Assembly (NCBI RefSeq): GCF_009830285.1
Contig: NZ_WUQX01000001.1
Span: forward strand, 1,116,501 to 1,180,500
From: Sporofaciens musculi
GTDB lineage: Bacteria > Bacillota > Clostridia > Lachnospirales > Lachnospiraceae
Direction of reading: 5' to 3'
DNA: 64,000 nucleotides
The notes under the pieces were generated by a model, which saw nothing but the letters and a program-made list of their open reading frames with translations, was not told the DNA's origin and made no database searches. How positions within the stretch are numbered: the first letter of the stretch is position 1; every line of letters starts with the position of its first letter. Positions 63,018 through 64,000 of this stretch are shown one piece after another. Both the position numbers and the translations under genes were made by a program.

Positions 63018-64000
63018 GTGAAAAGAGAAAAATTCGGGTCGCGTATGGGGTTCATCCTGGTATCGGCCGGATGTGCAATCGGGATTGGCAATGTGTGGAA
63101 GTTCCCCTATATGTGCGGGGAGTTTGGAGGTGCGGCGTTTATTCTCATCTACCTGGCATTTCTGCTTATCATGGGAATACCGGTCATGGTCTGTGAGTTT
63201 GCCGTGGGGAGAGGAAGCCGCCGAAGTGTGGCGGTAAGCTTCGAGAAGCTTGAACCTTGCAGCACCCGCTGGCATGTTACCAAATGGATTGGTGTAATTG
63301 GGTGTTACCTGCTTATGATGTTCTACACAACAGTCGGCGGCTGGATGATGTACTACTGTTACCGAAGCATTAAGGGCGAATTCGTGGGTGCGACGTCTGA
63401 TATGGTGGCGGCTGGATTCTCAGACATGCTTGGAAATGTGCCAGTTATGACCTTCTGGACCGTATTGATTTGTATTGTGGGTTTTGCAGTTTGTTATTTT
63501 GGGATTCAGAAGGGGATTGAGCGTGTTTCTAAAGTTATGATGTCTGCCCTTCTGCTCATTATGGTAGCGTTGGCAGTCCACTCAGTATTTTTGAAGGGAG
63601 CTGGGGAGGGAATTCGCTTCTATCTGGTTCCTGATTTTGCCGGAATGAAGGAGATTGGGATTGGAAATGTAATTTTTGGGGCAATGAGCCAGGCGTTTTT
63701 CACCCTTTCCATTGGAATTGGGGCAATGTTAATCTTTGGAAGTTATATCGGCAGAGAGCGGAGTTTGACAGGGGAAGCCGTCAGCATTACAGCCCTTGAT
63801 ACCTTCGTGGCGTTGATGGCAGGATTTATCATTATTCCCTCCTGCTTTGCCTTTGGAATCGAGCCGGGGGCGGGGCCGAGTCTGATTTTTATTACGATAC
63901 CAAATATATTTGCCCAGATGACAGGCGGAAGGCTTTGGGGAGCGTTGTTCTTTCTGTTTTTAACTTTCGCGGCGTTTACGACGATTGTGGCGGTATTCGA
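63018..64000 (+). CDS. Sodium:neurotransmitter symporter family transporter (3' end outside window)
   Basis: GTG start with GAGG ten bases before. The N-terminus has the family sodium-site motif AGCAIGIGNVWKFPYMCGEFGGAAF. About nine hydrophobic helices are visible before the window ends within a helix, so about 100-130 residues are missing. NSS proteins import amino acids with sodium; the tight spacing to porB suggests co-transcription. The specific amino acid is not evident. Confidence 0.9.
   Translation, partial: MKREKFGSRMGFILVSAGCAIGIGNVWKFPYMCGEFGGAAFILIYLAFLLIMGIPVMVCEFAVGRGSRRSVAVSFEKLEPCSTRWHVTKWIGVIGCYLLMMFYTTVGGWMMYYCYRSIKGEFVGATSDMVAAGFSDMLGNVPVMTFWTVLICIVGFAVCYFGIQKGIERVSKVMMSALLLIMVALAVHSVFLKGAGEGIRFYLVPDFAGMKEIGIGNVIFGAMSQAFFTLSIGIGAMLIFGSYIGRERSLTGEAVSITALDTFVALMAGFIIIPSCFAFGIEPGAGPSLIFITIPNIFAQMTGGRLWGALFFLFLTFAAFTTIVAVF

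Noticed and set aside
1..64000. CRISPR arrays, rRNA genes and replication origin
   Set aside because: No regularly spaced repeats, no rRNA-like sequence and no DnaA-box cluster were noticed.

Overview
The window looks like a chromosomal segment of a gut-type Lachnospiraceae (Clostridia, Bacillota). The basis is moderate GC, strong AGGAGG ribosome sites, tRNAs without an encoded CCA, heterodimeric ABC exporters under a MarR regulator, a Bce-like sensor/ABC module, a multi-subunit pyruvate:ferredoxin oxidoreductase, an ECF riboflavin transporter and a giant Gram-positive cell-wall adhesin with a sorting signal. The species assignment is inference from family content.

Layout. 0-1 kb: the end of a Macro-domain membrane protein, cut by the window edge. 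1-5.5 kb: a membrane protein of unknown function, a minimal SUF iron-sulfur pair, a MATE pump reduced to its two ends, a 59-aa protein, tRNA-Leu(CAG) and a ferredoxin-like protein. 5.5-10.7 kb (minus strand): response regulator, sensor kinase, ABC ATPase and FtsX-type permease. 10.8-17.7 kb: a second ABC pair, then sugar metabolism (PfkB kinase, fucose/arabinose-isomerase-like protein, xylulokinase). 17.7-24.5 kb: small proteins, two HAD phosphatases, RpiB-like isomerase, HD hydrolase, rRNA methyltransferase, AAA-like/nuclease protein and riboflavin transporter. 24.6-30.2 kb: MarR, heterodimeric ABC exporter and cysteine desulfidase. 30.3-34.7 kb: SNF2 helicase and six tRNAs (Glu, Thr, Met, Asp, Val, Leu). 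35.0-45.3 kb: an unusual co-directional cluster. 45.4-47 kb: a decayed IS3-family element. 47-53.5 kb: nucleoside hydrolase lipoprotein, hemerythrin-receiver fusion, AzlCD exporter, phosphodiesterase and ClC transporter. 53.5-60 kb: a 2007-aa surface protein behind a structured leader. 60-64 kb: pyruvate:ferredoxin oxidoreductase (gamma, delta, alpha, beta) and a truncated sodium symporter gene.

The best candidate for an undescribed system is 35.0-45.3 kb. It holds two paralogous secreted WWD-motif proteins, two half-size ABC exporters, a LytTR regulator whose receiver has lost its phosphorylation residues, a trigger-factor-like chaperone, a thioredoxin, an M16C metallopeptidase and a YitT membrane protein. 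All lie on one strand with short gaps or overlaps, directly downstream of a tRNA gene. The set suggests folding, processing and export of a peptide or protein, but no precursor peptide was recognised. A second lead is the Macro-membrane protein at the left edge, which has the two parts expected of a type II Thoeris effector; the partner gene would lie outside the window.
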